A stretch of 64,000 nt of DNA from Artemia franciscana (GCF_032884065.1 NC_088866.1:47961490-48025489), one strand, 5' to 3'; shown: positions 45,165-55,215, counted from the stretch's first letter. A program made the numbers and translations. The notes: generated by a model not told the origin, from the sequence alone.

Positions 45165-45955
45165 TCTCAAATAGGCAGCCAATTACCAGTGATTTGGACA
45201 TCTTGAATACTGTAGATTCAGGTTATAAGATCGAATCTGAGGAAACACCATTGAAAGATTTGAAAACAAAGAATAAGTTTTACCCTACTTTTGAAGAATT
45301 ACACATAAGAAAAAAAGTTGATACTTTATTGCATAAAAATGTTATTGTTGTAGTTCCAAGTTCAGAAAAAAGAAAATGCTTTGTAGTTCTCCTATTTTTA
45401 TGATCCTGATGAAAAAAGATTTGTCTTAATTTGTTCTCTTTTAACTCTTAATGAGTTAAATAAAAATGTTAAACACAGCCATTTTAAAATAGAAGTTTTC
45501 AGTCTGTGGTTCTCTTAATGAAAAAAAATATTTTTATGTGACCTCTATTGACATTGTTGATTTTACTATTCATGTCTTGCTGATCTTGATGATCAAATAT
45601 GGTTTTGTTTGAGGAAGATTGTTGCTAGGTTTTAATGCCATTGTCAGAATTCCCAAGGGTTCATACAAGACATATGAAACCAGTTTTCTCCCTGACAAAG
45701 GGTATTTGTCTGTTGTTTATTAGGATGATTCAATCTTTCTTGGAAGGTTATTTTCAGAATGTCATAACATTATTCATGAAACAGTGAAATCATTATCAGG
45801 ATTGAGGGTTTGTCATCCAACTGGAAAATTCAAGTCAACTTGTGTTTGGGATTTAAAGTTTCTTAGTCCAGAATTGACTTCAGTTCCAGAATTGGCCAAA
45901 ACTCTAGGTGTTCTTGTTTCAACCTTCCCAATAGTGGATAGTGATCAAAGACTAA
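45165..45955 (+). pseudogene. DIRS reverse transcriptase remnant
   Basis: Across frameshifts: SDLDILNTVDSGYKIESEET, FEELHIRKKVDTLLHKNVIV, LNELNKNVKHSHFKIEVF, TSIDIVDF, then SYKTYETSFLPDKGYLSVVY with a stop before DDSIFLGRLFSECHNI. The in-frame YLSVVY-x-DDS is the YxDD catalytic box with its middle residue replaced by a stop. KSLSGLRVCHPTGKFKSTCV and ELAKTLGVLVSTFPIVD end the conserved part near 45940. These are the ordered landmarks of DIRS RT (GYKI.F, E....L...GVI, T.DI.DA, YLDD, F.PT...FLG, ELA..LG...S..PA). Confidence 0.75.
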
Positions 45956-46004
45956 ATCATTGCTCAAAGAGCCCCAAGTTTCAAATCTGTGCTTGATATG
46001 GCTC

Positions 46005-46877
46005 TCAGAGCCCTGGAATTGGTTCTAGGAACACAAGATCTAGTTCTCAGAGGCTGAAAATAGGTTCTAGAACCTCCCAAACTGACTCTGTGTGCCCCAT
46101 AAGAAATCCATGACCAAAGAAATGACAGAAAATAGAAGGTTTCTCCCAAAAGCACAAAGGCAAAAGATGAAAACAAAGTATGTCAAATGATGCTCTATTT
46201 GAAAAGGTTTCTGCAGATTGTTCTGTGGTACTAAGGAAGGTCCCATGATCCATAAAAAACTTGCCAAATTCACAAACAGAGCTATTTCTGAACCTCCAGA
46301 AATAAGGAAGATGAAGGATTTATTTGAGTGCCTCACTGAGCCTGCTAATACTAATAAAAGTTTTGTTTCCAAGGTTAACAGTAAAACTTGGGCTACTCTC
46401 TCAACACTGGATAAACAGGGGCATGCTAAGCCGCTTCAAGTGCAATGGACTATTGCTCACTCAACTGTTTATGTTTTAGAATCAACAAATGTGATTCTTA
46501 AGCTGGAAAACCATGATATCAAAGAAAAGGTTGTCAAAAACCTAACAGATGTGGTTCACATCATGACCTCTTATGCACTCATCAATTATAATCTCAGTCT
46601 AAAAAGACCTCATTTGATTATGTTCAAAATGAGTCCAGATCCCTTGGTAGCATTAGCTTTATGTGCCCCTGAAGTCAAAGTGATGGAGTCTCTTTTTGGC
46701 AAGGATATTGCCAAAACACCATCCAATGCCATATCTTTGGTGTGTTTGGTAGGACTATTTGGAAGACCAAAAACATGCAAGGGTAGGGGGTCCATTGTTA
46801 TCATTGCTGGCAGAACAAGGCCCCCAGTCCAAACTTTGCTGAAATTAGGGCCTTTGACTGGAGAGCAGAGTTGTTGA
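46005..46877 (+). pseudogene. Gag-like frame within the DIRS-like element
   Basis: The longest open part, 46218-46877, gives 219 residues. It includes FTNRAISEPPEIRKMKDLFE, then KSFVSKVNSKTWATLSTLDK, a central helical region, MFKMSPDPLVALALCAPEVK and SLFGKDIAK. A charged upstream segment in the same general frame extends to about 46010. The SLFG..I.K and following RG-rich stretch (RPKTCKGRGS) look like the C-terminal part of DIRS gag proteins; this is recognition by style and only moderately secure. Oddly it lies between the RT (ends 45940) and the RNase H remnant (starts 46870), whereas gag is normally upstream of RT. Confidence 0.5.
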
Positions 46878-47110
46878 GTGCTCAAGCACTAAAACATACA
46901 CAGGGCAATTTTGTACCCAAGCTAATTTTAACATCTGATGTAAGTTTAGAACTACAATAGCGCTTGAATATTCCCAATCATTCTTCTAAAGCAATTGAGC
47001 CTAGATTAGTTGACAAAATTTATGTGTGATGATGCATCCAAACTGGGTGGTGCATCAGAACTAGGTTAGGCTTTTGTGTATGAATATTCCATGAAAATGG
47101 CCACATGTGA
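46870..47110 (+). pseudogene. DIRS RNase H remnant
   Basis: ALKHTQGNFVPKLILTSDVS then LELQ, NIPNHSSKAIEPRLVDKIYV, and DDASKLGGASELG followed by KMATCEWSSEKKKD. This matches the RNase H segment that follows RT in DIRS elements (L....L.WW, TDAS..GWGA, W...E). Contains stops and frame changes. Confidence 0.65.
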
Positions 47111-47229
47111 ATGGTCCTCAGAAAAAAAAAAGGATTTGACATCAATGTTTAAAACAATCAAACCATGCAACCACATTGGTGGTTAAATTTTGGCCTTCCT
47201 TGTGTCTAGTGATGCATCTAGCTACTTAT

Positions 47230-47420
47230 ATTAGAATGACAAAATATCAAAATAGAGACAACACAATGTTTCTTACATATCATAAGCCTCATATTGCTGC
47301 TTCCAAGTCATCTATTTCTAGATGGATCTAAGAAGTGTTATTTCTTGCAGTTATAAATCTTGGTGTTTTTGGTGCTCATAGCACCAGTACCTCAAGTACT
47401 GGACATAGTCTACCTCAATG
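47230..47420 (+). pseudogene. DIRS tyrosine recombinase C-terminal remnant
   Basis: KPHIAASKSSISRWI, a stop, then EVLFLAVINLGVFGAHSTST. It follows the KPH..VS..TISRWI...L..AGI....F.AHSTR box of DIRS recombinases. The arginine after AHST reads Ser, so the catalytic HxxR-type box is lost in this copy. Confidence 0.7.
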
Positions 47421-47611
47421 TCCTACCTTAAAGTAAGGCACTACAACAACCCATTAGAAAGTGGACAACAGTTATCTGTCTTTGGAATTTATTCATTTAT
47501 TATTTTGTTTGAAATATCTTACTATAAATGGCTTTGTACAACAGCCTTCTCTTACAAATAGGGCTATTATTGATTGTTAGTGATAGTTTAGCACATGGTG
47601 AACTTCAGAAT

Positions 47612-47668
47612 CTCAGTTTAACTTGAAAGCATAGCTAAGGTGCTCTGCTTTGGAGTAGAATTGATAAA
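47612..47668 (-). repeat. Right inverted terminal repeat of the DIRS-like element
   Basis: ATCTCAGTTTAACTTGAAAG, CATAGCTAAGGTGCTCTGCT and TTGGAGTAGAA are complementary to 44718-44772 with about five mismatches. Confidence 0.8.
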
Positions 47669-47703
47669 TTAAACAAAAACTTACCAAGTTTGAAGTTTAA
47701 TTA

Positions 47704-47928
47704 TAGTTCTACTCCTAAAAAAGAGCACCAATGTAGCTGAGAGTTCAACTGCCCTCCTGATTTCCCTTCCCGTTCAACTCCCAGTGCTTCACCATGAGTT
47801 TAACCATCACATACTACAAGGACTTTAAAATACTGATATTATTCATGGTCAATCCAAGTGATTGCAGATGTTTATCTAAGTTGAACTCTCAGCAATGCTG
47901 GTGCTCCTTTTTTGTTGTAGAATTACAA
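47704..47928. mobile_element. Second, internally deleted DIRS-like terminal repeat pair
   Basis: GTTCTACTCCTAAAAAAGAG and CACCAATGTAGCTGAGAGTT at 47704-47750 are inverted at 47876-47925 (AACTCTCAGCAATGCTGGTG, CTCCTTTTTTGTTGTAGAA), with only about 125 bp between. The spacer ends with TTATTCATGGTCAATCCAAG, which is also present in inverted form just inside the left terminus of the larger element (44780-44805). This looks like a non-autonomous deletion derivative. Confidence 0.65.
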
Positions 47929-47929
47929 T

Positions 47930-48235
47930 CAAACTTGGTTAGTTTTCATTTTATTTATCAATTAAAATTGAACAGGCATGCACAAACAGTAGTTTCGAAA
48001 GCATCTCAGACCCTTGGCAGAATTGAGCATACAGTATGGAACAGATCATCTATGGTTATGACCAAACTGTACAAGGGCCTTGTGCATTCATTTCTAGGAT
48101 TTTGGATATGTGTTGCAATGGCCCTGAACAAGAATCTGTTCAAAGACAGGCAAAAAAAAGCTCTTGATGGATACAAGAATCTTGACTGTAAATCTGGATT
48201 GAATAAGCTACATCTCCTAGTGCTTGTGTAAAGAT
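47930..48235 (+). pseudogene. LINE reverse transcriptase, right half of the split element
   Basis: RHAQTVVSKASQTLGRIEHT, VWNRSSMVMTKLYKGLVHSF, LGFWICVAMALNKNLFKD and LDCKSGLNKLHLL match the post-catalytic domain of CR1/Jockey RTs (KA...LG.I.R......L...Y..LVRP.L.Y....W.P......). It connects logically to 44270-44705. The frame is open for 90 codons but begins inside inserted sequence. Confidence 0.7.
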
Positions 48236-48289
48236 ATTAAAGAGGGGATGTTTTATAATGACTTATAAGCTCTTGAATACCTATTCCTC

Positions 48290-48510
48290 CTGTCAAAGCC
48301 CTTTCAATTTGATGAATTTACTGATTCCCAATTCATTGTTGCTTACTTTCTCTTCCAATTCTGCAGGTTCTGTTCTTTTAGAATAAAACCATTGACCATT
48401 GCCTAATTTAATGTAATGTCCTGATACAACCTCTGACAGATCTTCAAAATAAACCCTCGAATTGGCTCAAATACCACAACCTCTCAACTTCCCTAAAAAG
48501 CACTACTGAG
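48290..48510. repeat. R4 repeat, copy 2, left part
   Basis: TTAATGTAATGTCCTGATAC, AAATACCACAACCTCTCAAC and CCCTAAAAAGCACTACTGAG match R4 copy 1 at 42700-42850. Interrupted at 48510 by the gypsy element and resumed at 53232. Confidence 0.75.
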
Positions 48511-48655
48511 TGAAATGAACTTATTGCTTGCTTTTGCTTATATATTAATGCTAATGCTTGTGTGCTTGCTTGCAGTTGCCTTATTATGCTTTTGTTACAG
48601 GTGCTTGGGTCAAATATACGTATCAACTGAATAGTACATCAAAGAAATCATTGCA
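48511..48655 (+). repeat. 5' LTR (145 bp)
   Basis: Begins TGAAATGAACTTATTGCTTG and ends AAGAAATCATTGCA; preceded by target repeat CTGAG. Confidence 0.93.
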
Positions 48656-48667
48656 TGGTGTCAGAAG
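48656..48667 (+). promoter_or_regulatory. Primer-binding site, tRNA-Leu type
   Basis: TGGTGTCAGAAG starts immediately after the LTR and is complementary to the 3' end (CTTCTGACACCA) of animal tRNA-Leu(CAG/AAG). The match ends after 12 bases. Confidence 0.8.
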
Positions 48668-48673
48668 TTCAAC

Positions 48674-50032
48674 ATGGATAGTACACCAGCTCCATCAATC
48701 AACTGGTCAAGCCCCAACCTAAAATCAGAATGGAGAAAATTTAAGAGACATTATGAGCTCATGTTTTCTGGTCTACTAAGTGGAAAATCAGATGCAGTGA
48801 AATGCTCATACTTACTGATCTGGACTGGAGAAAAAGGACAGGATGTGTTCTCCACTTGGACCTTAACTGACGCGGAGGCAAACAAGCCAAAAGTATATCT
48901 AAACAAGTTCGAGAATTATATTCAGCCAAGTGCAAACCCCATCTTTGCCAAATATATCTTTCATCAGAGAAATCAAGCGGATGGAGAGATCATTGAGTCA
49001 TATGTCACTCAGTTGAAAGTACTTGCCAAGGATTGTGAATTTGATACCCTAGAAGACCAGCTAGTTCGAGGTTGGTTGGTCTTTGGAGTCAAGAATGCAA
49101 GAATCCGTGAGCGGCTTCTCAGTGAGGGAGCCACACTTACATTGGCTAGAGCAATTGAGTGCAGTCGAGCTATAGAAACTGTGCAAGAGACCCAAGCACT
49201 CATGCTTAACGAACAGGCGCACATTCCAATTAAGCAGGAGGTGGAAGTGGTTCAAAGACAGAAGAATTCCCCTGCCTGCTATTTCTGCGCTGGCCCATAC
49301 TCAAGAAGTCATAAGTGCCCAGCAAAAGGGAATCAGTGCAGCAAATGCAGGAAGATAAACCATTTTGCCAAAATGCGCAAGAGCAAAGTAGTACATGAAC
49401 TTGAAACAAGAAGCGAAGTGGAAGATGGGAGAGAATTCATGATTGAGTCCATTTCCACAGAAGAAAAGGTGGAAAAGCCTTATGCTCTCATAAAACTGAC
49501 AGAAAACGAGAGTGAACTGGCGTTCAAGATAGACACTGATGCCAAGGCCAATATTTTGCCACTCAAAGACTTCAACAAATTGGCAAGAAAGCCAGCACTG
49601 CTGCCGACTGCTGATATGCTGACCAGCTACACCGGAGAACAGCTAAAGGTACTGGGGACAGCCAACCTAAAAGTTCAGTACAAGAACCAAACCCCCCAGA
49701 TCCATACCTTCCATGTAGTCTGCACAGATAGAGCACCCATCCTCAGCCGCCAGTCCAGTGAACGACTTCAGCTGATCAAGTTTGTCCTCAGTGTCAGCAA
49801 GCCAGCCCCAATCAGACCAGTCATCCAAAAACTCTTAAACGAATTCAGTGTAGTCTTCGAGGGCATAGGGACACTGCCTGGAACCTGCAAAATATATCTG
49901 AAAGAGGGTGCAATCCCTACTATGCAACCGCCAAAACGGGTTCCTTTTGCACTACAAGCTAAGTTCAAAGAGGAGTTAGACAGACTGGGGTCACTTGGAG
50001 TCATAGAAAAAGTGACCAAGCCAACACAGTAG
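48674..50032 (+). pseudogene. Gypsy gag-protease-RT N-terminal frame
   Basis: 452 codons from ATG 48674, 7 nt after the primer site, to a TAG at 50030. Residues 1-190 are a capsid-like domain (YIFHQRNQADGEIIESYV, LKVLAKDCEF). Two zinc knuckles lie at about 203-238; the second (CSKCRKINHFAKMR) has Arg where the final Cys belongs. The protease active site at residues 287-289 (nt 49532-49540) reads Asp-Thr-Asp instead of Asp-Thr-Gly. The frame then enters the RT entry segment (IPTMQPPKRVPFALQAKFKE). The terminating TAG falls where gypsy RTs have a conserved Trp before VNSLV, so this is a nonsense mutation and not a natural end. Two active-site losses plus the stop mean the polyprotein is inactive. 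Confidence 0.88.
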
Positions 50033-51010
50033 GTGAATTCCTTGGTTCTGTTGAGAAAGGCAGATGGGTCACTCAGGATCTGTTTGGACCCTGTTGATTT
50101 AAACAGAGCAATTGAGAGACCGCATTACCCTATTCCCTTATTTGATGAAGTAGCAGCAAGTGCAAAGGTGCAAAGAAGTTCTTTAAGATGGATGCCCGAA
50201 ATGGATACTGGTCGATGGTGTTGGACAAACCATCCTCTGAGTTGACAACATTCAACACCATTACGGCCGGTATAAATGGAACCGATACCCATTCGGATTG
50301 ATTTCGGCGCAGGACGAATACCAGCGAAAGATGGAGGAAGTCTTTACAGAACTGGATATCGGGCTGATTGTTGATGATATTGCAGGCATTGGTTGTAGTG
50401 ATGCTGAACATGACGCCAAGCTGAGGGCAGTACTCCAAGCCGCAAGAGACAAGGGAGTGCGGTTCAACAAAGAAAAATGTGTTTTTGACACTACTTCCAT
50501 CACCTACTTTGGACACAGACTGACAACAAGCGGCATCGCCCTAGACCCAGAGAAAACCCAGGCATTAAAAAACATGCCCGCACCCCAAAACCAGGAGGAA
50601 CTACAGAAATTATTAGGAATGTACAATTACATGTCTAGATACATCCCCAACCTGGCTACTCTGAACAAACCCCTCAGAGACCTGTCCAAACAGCAGAAGT
50701 TCGAATGGAATACAAGCCACAAGGAGGCCAAGAGAGGGATTCAGAATGCAATCTCCGAAAACCTCTCCTACTTTGATCCAGAGGCCATGAGATAGAGGTG
50801 ATCACAGATGCTTCCCAGCATGGTCTGGGTGCCCAGCTATCAATGGACGAAGCAACCGTTGCTTTTGCATCTTGCTCTCTAAGTGAGACAGAGCAGCGTT
50901 ACTCCCAAATGGAAAAAGATATGCTCGCAATAACCTTTGCTTGCAAAAGATTTCACCAGTATCTGTTTGGAAGAACGATATGCATGACCACAGACCACAA
51001 GCCTCTTTAG
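50033..51010 (+). pseudogene. Gypsy reverse transcriptase and RNase H, broken
   Basis: Begins VNSLVLLRKADGSLRICLDP, DLNRAIERPHYPIP. A frameshift near 50170 moves the conserved FKMDARNGYW segment to another frame, and a second frame change occurs near 50260. From 50298 the frame is open: ISAQDEYQRKMEEVF, the catalytic box as IVDDIAGIG (Asp-Asp retained), FGHRLTTSGI, then the connection domain. A TAG at 50793 precedes the RNase H start ITDASQHGLGAQLS, SETEQRYSQMEKDMLAITFA and TTDHKPL, which ends in a TAG at 51008. Confidence 0.85.
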
Positions 51011-52932
51011 TTGATCTTTGGAAAGTCTATACAAAGGGCACCTCCAAGGCTGCAGTGAATGATGTTGGCTATTCAGCCATATGATATCAAGCTTAGATAC
51101 AAACCTGGAAAGACTATCCCTGTAGCGGACACCCTGTCCCGCTTGCACCTTGCGGATACAGACATTGAGTCGCAGGTAGACGTGGAAATTCTGGTTCACT
51201 CAGTCCTTCAAACTGTACCCATAGCAAGCCAAAGGCTAGCACAAATACGTAGAGAAACGACTAAAGACGAAACACTGAACTCCCTATTGGAAACAATACA
51301 AGTGGGTTGGCCAAACAATAAAAAGAGCCTAGACAGAAAACTTGGGCCCTTCTGGAATTATCGTCATGAGTTGGCAGAACTTGATGGCCTTGTTGTTAAA
51401 GGGGAGCGCATAGTCATCCAGATGCATGAGAGCAGGCATATTAGGCCAATTACACTCTTCCCATCTTGGAATGGCGAACGTCTGTATTCTGGCCAGGCAT
51501 CACTCGAGATATAGAGAGGCTGGTCAACCAGTGCGAGGTATACGCCAAGTTTGCCATGAACCAACAGAAGGAGCCGATGATCCTGCACAAAATACCCGAC
51601 TACCCATTCCAGCATGTAGCTGCTGAACCTGTTCCAGCTCATCGGACAGGATTACATGGTCACTGTCAATTACATGAGTCGGTTCTTTGAGGTTGATCGC
51701 CTGACAAACACCACGTCACGGCAGGTCATCAACAAACTGCAATCTCACTTCGTCCGATATGGGATTCCCGAGCGACTTACAACTGACAATGGCCCCCAGT
51801 TCAGCGCAAAGGAATTTCAGCAATTCATGACTGACTGGGGAATAATACACTCAAGCCCAAACTACCCTCAGTCCAACAGCTTAAGTGAAAAGGCAACAGA
51901 AGGAGCCGATGATCCTGCACAAAATACCCGACTACCCATTCCAGCATGTAGCTGCTGAACCTGTTCCAGCTCATCGGACAGGATTACATGGTCACTGTCA
52001 ATTACATGAGTCGGTTCTTTGAGGTTGATCGCCTGACAAACACCACGTCACGGCAGGTCATCAACAAACTGAAATCTCACTTCGTCCGATATGGGATTCC
52101 CAAGCGACTTACAACTGACAATGGCCCCCAGTTCAGCGCAAAGGAATTTCAGCAATTCATGACTGACTGGGGAATAATACACTCAAGCCCAAACTACCCT
52201 CAGTCCAACGGCTTAAGTGAAAAGGCTGTTCAAATAGCTAAAAGACTCCTGGTGGAGGCCGCTGAGAGCAAGAGTGACCCGTATCTGGCACTATTGGAGT
52301 ATCGGAACACACCCATTGATGGATTTGCCCCGGCTCAAATAATGGTGGGACGCCAACTGAGATTACTCCTGCCCAGCATCACACAAACTATGCAACCAGG
52401 AGCCTTCCAATTTGACTGATTCAGACAACAGAGGGAGAAGGCCCAAGAGGCACAAGGCAAACACTATAATCAGCATGCAAGGAATATGGAACCACTGAAA
52501 ATGGGTCAGAAAGTACGGGTCCAGTTGGCTGACCAGGGAACCTGGAAGAAGGCAACAGTTTGCAAGACTGGCGACAGCCCTTGTTCTTACTATGTGCGTC
52601 TCGAAGAAGGAGGGACGTTCCGCCGCAACAGAATACACATTAAATCAAGACAAAACCCGATGGTGACTGACCTGCACGATGGTGCTAGTTGCCAAGTCGA
52701 AACTTCGAGCGTCTTGCCATCGAAGAATGTTCCCGATCCCTTAGTTGATTTTCAAGAGACTACGGACCCCCCTACAGTGGAGTCTCCAACACCAAAGCAA
52801 GGTGTCACAAACAAAGAGGCGGAGGCCACGGATCCGGCTCAGGCAGAGCAGATTAACCATTCGTTCTGGTCGTCAGGTGAAACCCCCAACAAAGTTGAAT
52901 TTGTAGAAAAGAAGGGAGATGGAATGAATTGA
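51011..52932 (+). pseudogene. Gypsy integrase region with internal duplication
   Basis: From about 51059: LAIQPYDIKLRYKPGKTIPV and ADTLSRLHLADTD (RNase H/integrase linker). The HHCC zinc-binding area reads MHESRHIRPITLF. After a frame change come WPGITRDIERLVNQCEVYAK and FAMNQQKEPMILHKIPDYPF. The catalytic core (VTVNYMSRFFEVDRL, TTDNGPQFSAKEFQQF, SPNYPQSNGLSEKA) occurs twice because of a 332-bp tandem duplication (51562-51893 and 51894-52225). Then come LLEYRNTPIDGFAPAQIMVG and, after a TGA at 52417-52419, the C-terminal MKMGQKVRV-type barrel (MEPLKMGQKVRVQLADQGTW, 52486-52650) and a diverged tail. The duplication length is not a multiple of three, so it shifts the frame. Confidence 0.85.
51562..52225 (+). 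repeat. 332-bp tandem duplication in the integrase core
   Basis: Two abutting copies (51562-51893, 51894-52225). By eye they differ at about three positions: GCGACTT context GAG/AAG, CTGCAATC/CTGAAATC and CCAACAGC/CCAACGGC. A short CAACA/GGC similarity at the junction fits slippage or recombination. Confidence 0.9.
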
Positions 52933-53086
52933 TTGTACTGTATTAATTAAAAAAAAAGATGAAATGAACTTATTGTACTAAAAAAAAAAAAACGTTCTGG
53001 TCGTCAGGTGAAACCCCCCAACGAAGTTGAAGTTGAGTATATACAATAAAAAACATCGTTGAATCACATGAAGAAAAGAAGGAAGA
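52905..53086 (+). repeat. Iterated polypurine tract / LTR-start sequence
   Basis: AAGAAGGGAGA|TGGAATGAATTG at about 52911, AAAAAAAAAGA|TGAAATGAACTTATTG at about 52950 and AAGAAAAGAAGGAAGA|TGAAATGAAC at 53071 are three successive purine tracts, each followed by an LTR-like start. TTCTGGTCGTCAGGTGAAAC is also repeated (about 52863 and 52995). Only the last leads into a full LTR. Confidence 0.75.
53071..53086 (+). promoter_or_regulatory. Polypurine tract for plus-strand priming
   Basis: AAGAAAAGAAGGAAGA directly abuts the TG of the 3' LTR, as expected for LTR retrotransposons. Confidence 0.85.
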
Positions 53087-53231
53087 TGAAATGAACTTAT
53101 TGCTTGCTTATGCTCATATATTAGTACTAATGCTTGTGTGCTTGCTTGCAGTTGCCTTATTATGCTTTTGTTACTGGTGCTTGGGTCAAATATACGTATT
53201 AACTGAATAGTACATCAAAGAAATCATTGCA
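53087..53231 (+). repeat. 3' LTR (145 bp)
   Basis: TGAAATGAACTTATTGCTTG ... TCATTGCA, followed by target repeat CTGAG. Confidence 0.93.
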
Positions 53232-54105
53232 CTGAGCATATCCTCATAGAGCAGTGAGTTCAAAATATTCAAGTTTATAATCCAGTGCCTTAAATTCAAT
53301 GGGCTACTACAAGATTGGCAAATTGGTTGAAGCAGTGTCAGTATAATACTTCTTATTAAGATGAAGGAGTATGATGAGGAATAGATAATTATGACATGAT
53401 AGCCCATAATCACCTAACAGCAAAGAGACTTCTTCAGAGTAAAGAAAAAATAAAAAGTAAAGAAAGTAGGGAAATTTTAATCAGACAATTTAATATGCTT
53501 TTCTGATTTTGTACTTGACAGTACTTATAATTTGACTTGCTGGTAGGATTTTAGTTCAAAATTTGGTTAACTGGATTTGTTTAAACACCTGCAACATTGT
53601 CCCAACTAAGCTACATTGAATAATTGGTAAATAATTATTCTTAAGGGCAAGTCAAATAACTTATTTATGTGTGAATAAATTTGTTGGATAATGTTCAGAT
53701 CATTGACTGTTGAAGCTAATGAAGTTTTTGGGAATGGATTTAGGTTAGCATAAAGACAGGTACTAAATCTAGAATCACGACCAGTAAATGAGAAAAAAAG
53801 CTTGATAAGAAAATCAGATGAAAACAAGTCAATAAAAATACTGACCTAATAAACACTGATATCTTGACATGACAAAAATATTGTTATCAGTTGGTTAAAG
53901 GGATAGTAGCCTATGCAATATTCCATAGCTGAAATAAGGACAAGGTGAAAATAGTATTTCTTTCCTTTTTGTTCAGGAATGGGTTCAAGGTGAAAAATGA
54001 TACTGGGGAGATATTGCTGGGTAAACCTGTTGAATGATGACTCTCCTGAAGGTAACATGCTAAAACTGAAAGAGAGACATTCTAAGATTGTCAATTTTAT
54101 GCTCA
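53232..54105. repeat. R4 repeat, copy 2, right part
   Basis: Resumes after the gypsy insertion with AGTTCAAAATATTCAAG and continues AAAGTAAAGAAAGTAGGGA, GACTTGCTGGTAGGAT, GGGATAGTAGCCTATG, GACAAGGTGAAAATAG and GTTGAATGATGACTCTCCTG, collinear with 42850-43895. Confidence 0.75.
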
Positions 54106-55215
54106 TTTTATGGTTTTATTTGCAATTTTGACAAATTCTACATTTGTAGCCAACAATGTTGTAGTCTACAAATGTAGCCAATATCTACATTTGAATTCGG
54201 CTGAAGGAAGATTTTTAGTCGATCTGGTATTCCATTAAATCAGACAAGAATTTTGGACACTCGGAACTTAATTTCATCAATATAACATTAGCTGCCATTT
54301 TTAACTTAGTTTTATCAAGAACAGCCAATGTGGCTACATTTTAGAGAAGATCAGATGCATCTTGATGCATTGGTGCTGATCCCAACCGTTTTTTTGCAAA
54401 AAAATAACCAAGTAATGACAGTTTGAACATTACATAGGTAAAAAATTGTTGGGAGCTCATTTTTGTCAAAAATAGGAAACTGATTGAATTAAATATTTTC
54501 TCTTATCCAGGTGTATTGGCTATAGTGTACACGTTTTGCATTGCCAAAATATAACAAGGGTTTGAAAAGGTGTTGGTCCAAGTCACGACTGAGCAGAGTC
54601 TAGAGTTCTACCCTAGCCTACCCTCCTAAACAAATTCAACTAGACATGCTATAAATTCTAAAAATAAAAATGATTATTAGTCTTGACTTTATTTAAATTT
54701 CAAAAGATGACAGACAAAACTAAGCATATATTGATGAAATTTTACTGTTTTAGCTTGAGAATAAGATATGTATGTTAAGTCCTTTTGTTGATTTTCAGAA
54801 AATGTGTATCTTGATCATGAAACTGTTGATTAAATTTCAAATTTGCTTCGAAAACTATATGGATGCAAAGTTTTGTCTATTGTTGAATCTTTTTTGCGTG
54901 GTGAATAACTTCTAGTCACGTTTGTGTACACAGGTCCAAAACAGATTTGTTGTCAAAGTCAATAATTGCTTATTTATTATTGGAAATTATCTATCTACAC
55001 TGTACTTGCTAACCATTTGAACCCTTTTGACAGAATCCAGAGACGTTTGTGGTGTTTGGATCCTTGTTTTGGAAAATTCTTCTGTCTCATTCTTTATCTT
55101 TATTACTGTAAATCTTTGCATTAAAAGAAATTATTTGGTCTGTGGGGGGGGATGAAGGTAAAGTTTTGGCAATCTAGTATCAATGATAGCTTCCTAGCAC
55201 AATGGATTCTATTTT
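54106..55215. other. No gene seen
   Basis: AT-rich intergenic stretch. A short repeat CTACATTTGTAGCCAA with variants recurs three times around 54139-54195; otherwise nothing recognised. Confidence 0.45.

Larger units (their letters stand above)
44712..47668 (+). mobile_element. DIRS-like tyrosine-recombinase retrotransposon (degenerate)
   Basis: Flanked by inverted terminal repeats. The left, about 44718-44772, is AGTTCTACTCCAAAATAGAG, CACCTTAGCTATGCTTTAAA and GTTAAACTGAGAT. The right, 47612-47668, is the reverse complement with a few changes. Inside are RT and RNase H motifs, a gag-like frame and a tyrosine-recombinase C-terminus, the combination that defines DIRS elements. All frames are broken. 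It lies within a LINE whose RT reads 44270-44705 and 47930-48235. Confidence 0.75.
48511..53231 (+). mobile_element. Ty3/gypsy LTR retrotransposon, Mag-like, 4,721 bp, inactive
   Basis: Complete architecture: two 145-bp LTRs starting TG and ending CA (48511-48655, 53087-53231; about six mismatches), a 5-bp target duplication CTGAG (48506-48510, 53232-53236), a tRNA-Leu-type primer site at 48656, gag-protease-RT-RNase H-integrase in gypsy order, and a polypurine tract at 53071. The gag style with paired zinc knuckles and short LTRs suggests the Mag/SURL lineage. Coding is broken by stops at 50030, 51008, about 51056 and 52417, by frameshifts in RT, and by a 332-bp duplication in integrase. Inserted in an R4 repeat. 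Confidence 0.93.

Noticed and set aside
46610-46885. 91-codon minus-strand frame
   Set aside because: Mirror of the gag-like + strand frame.
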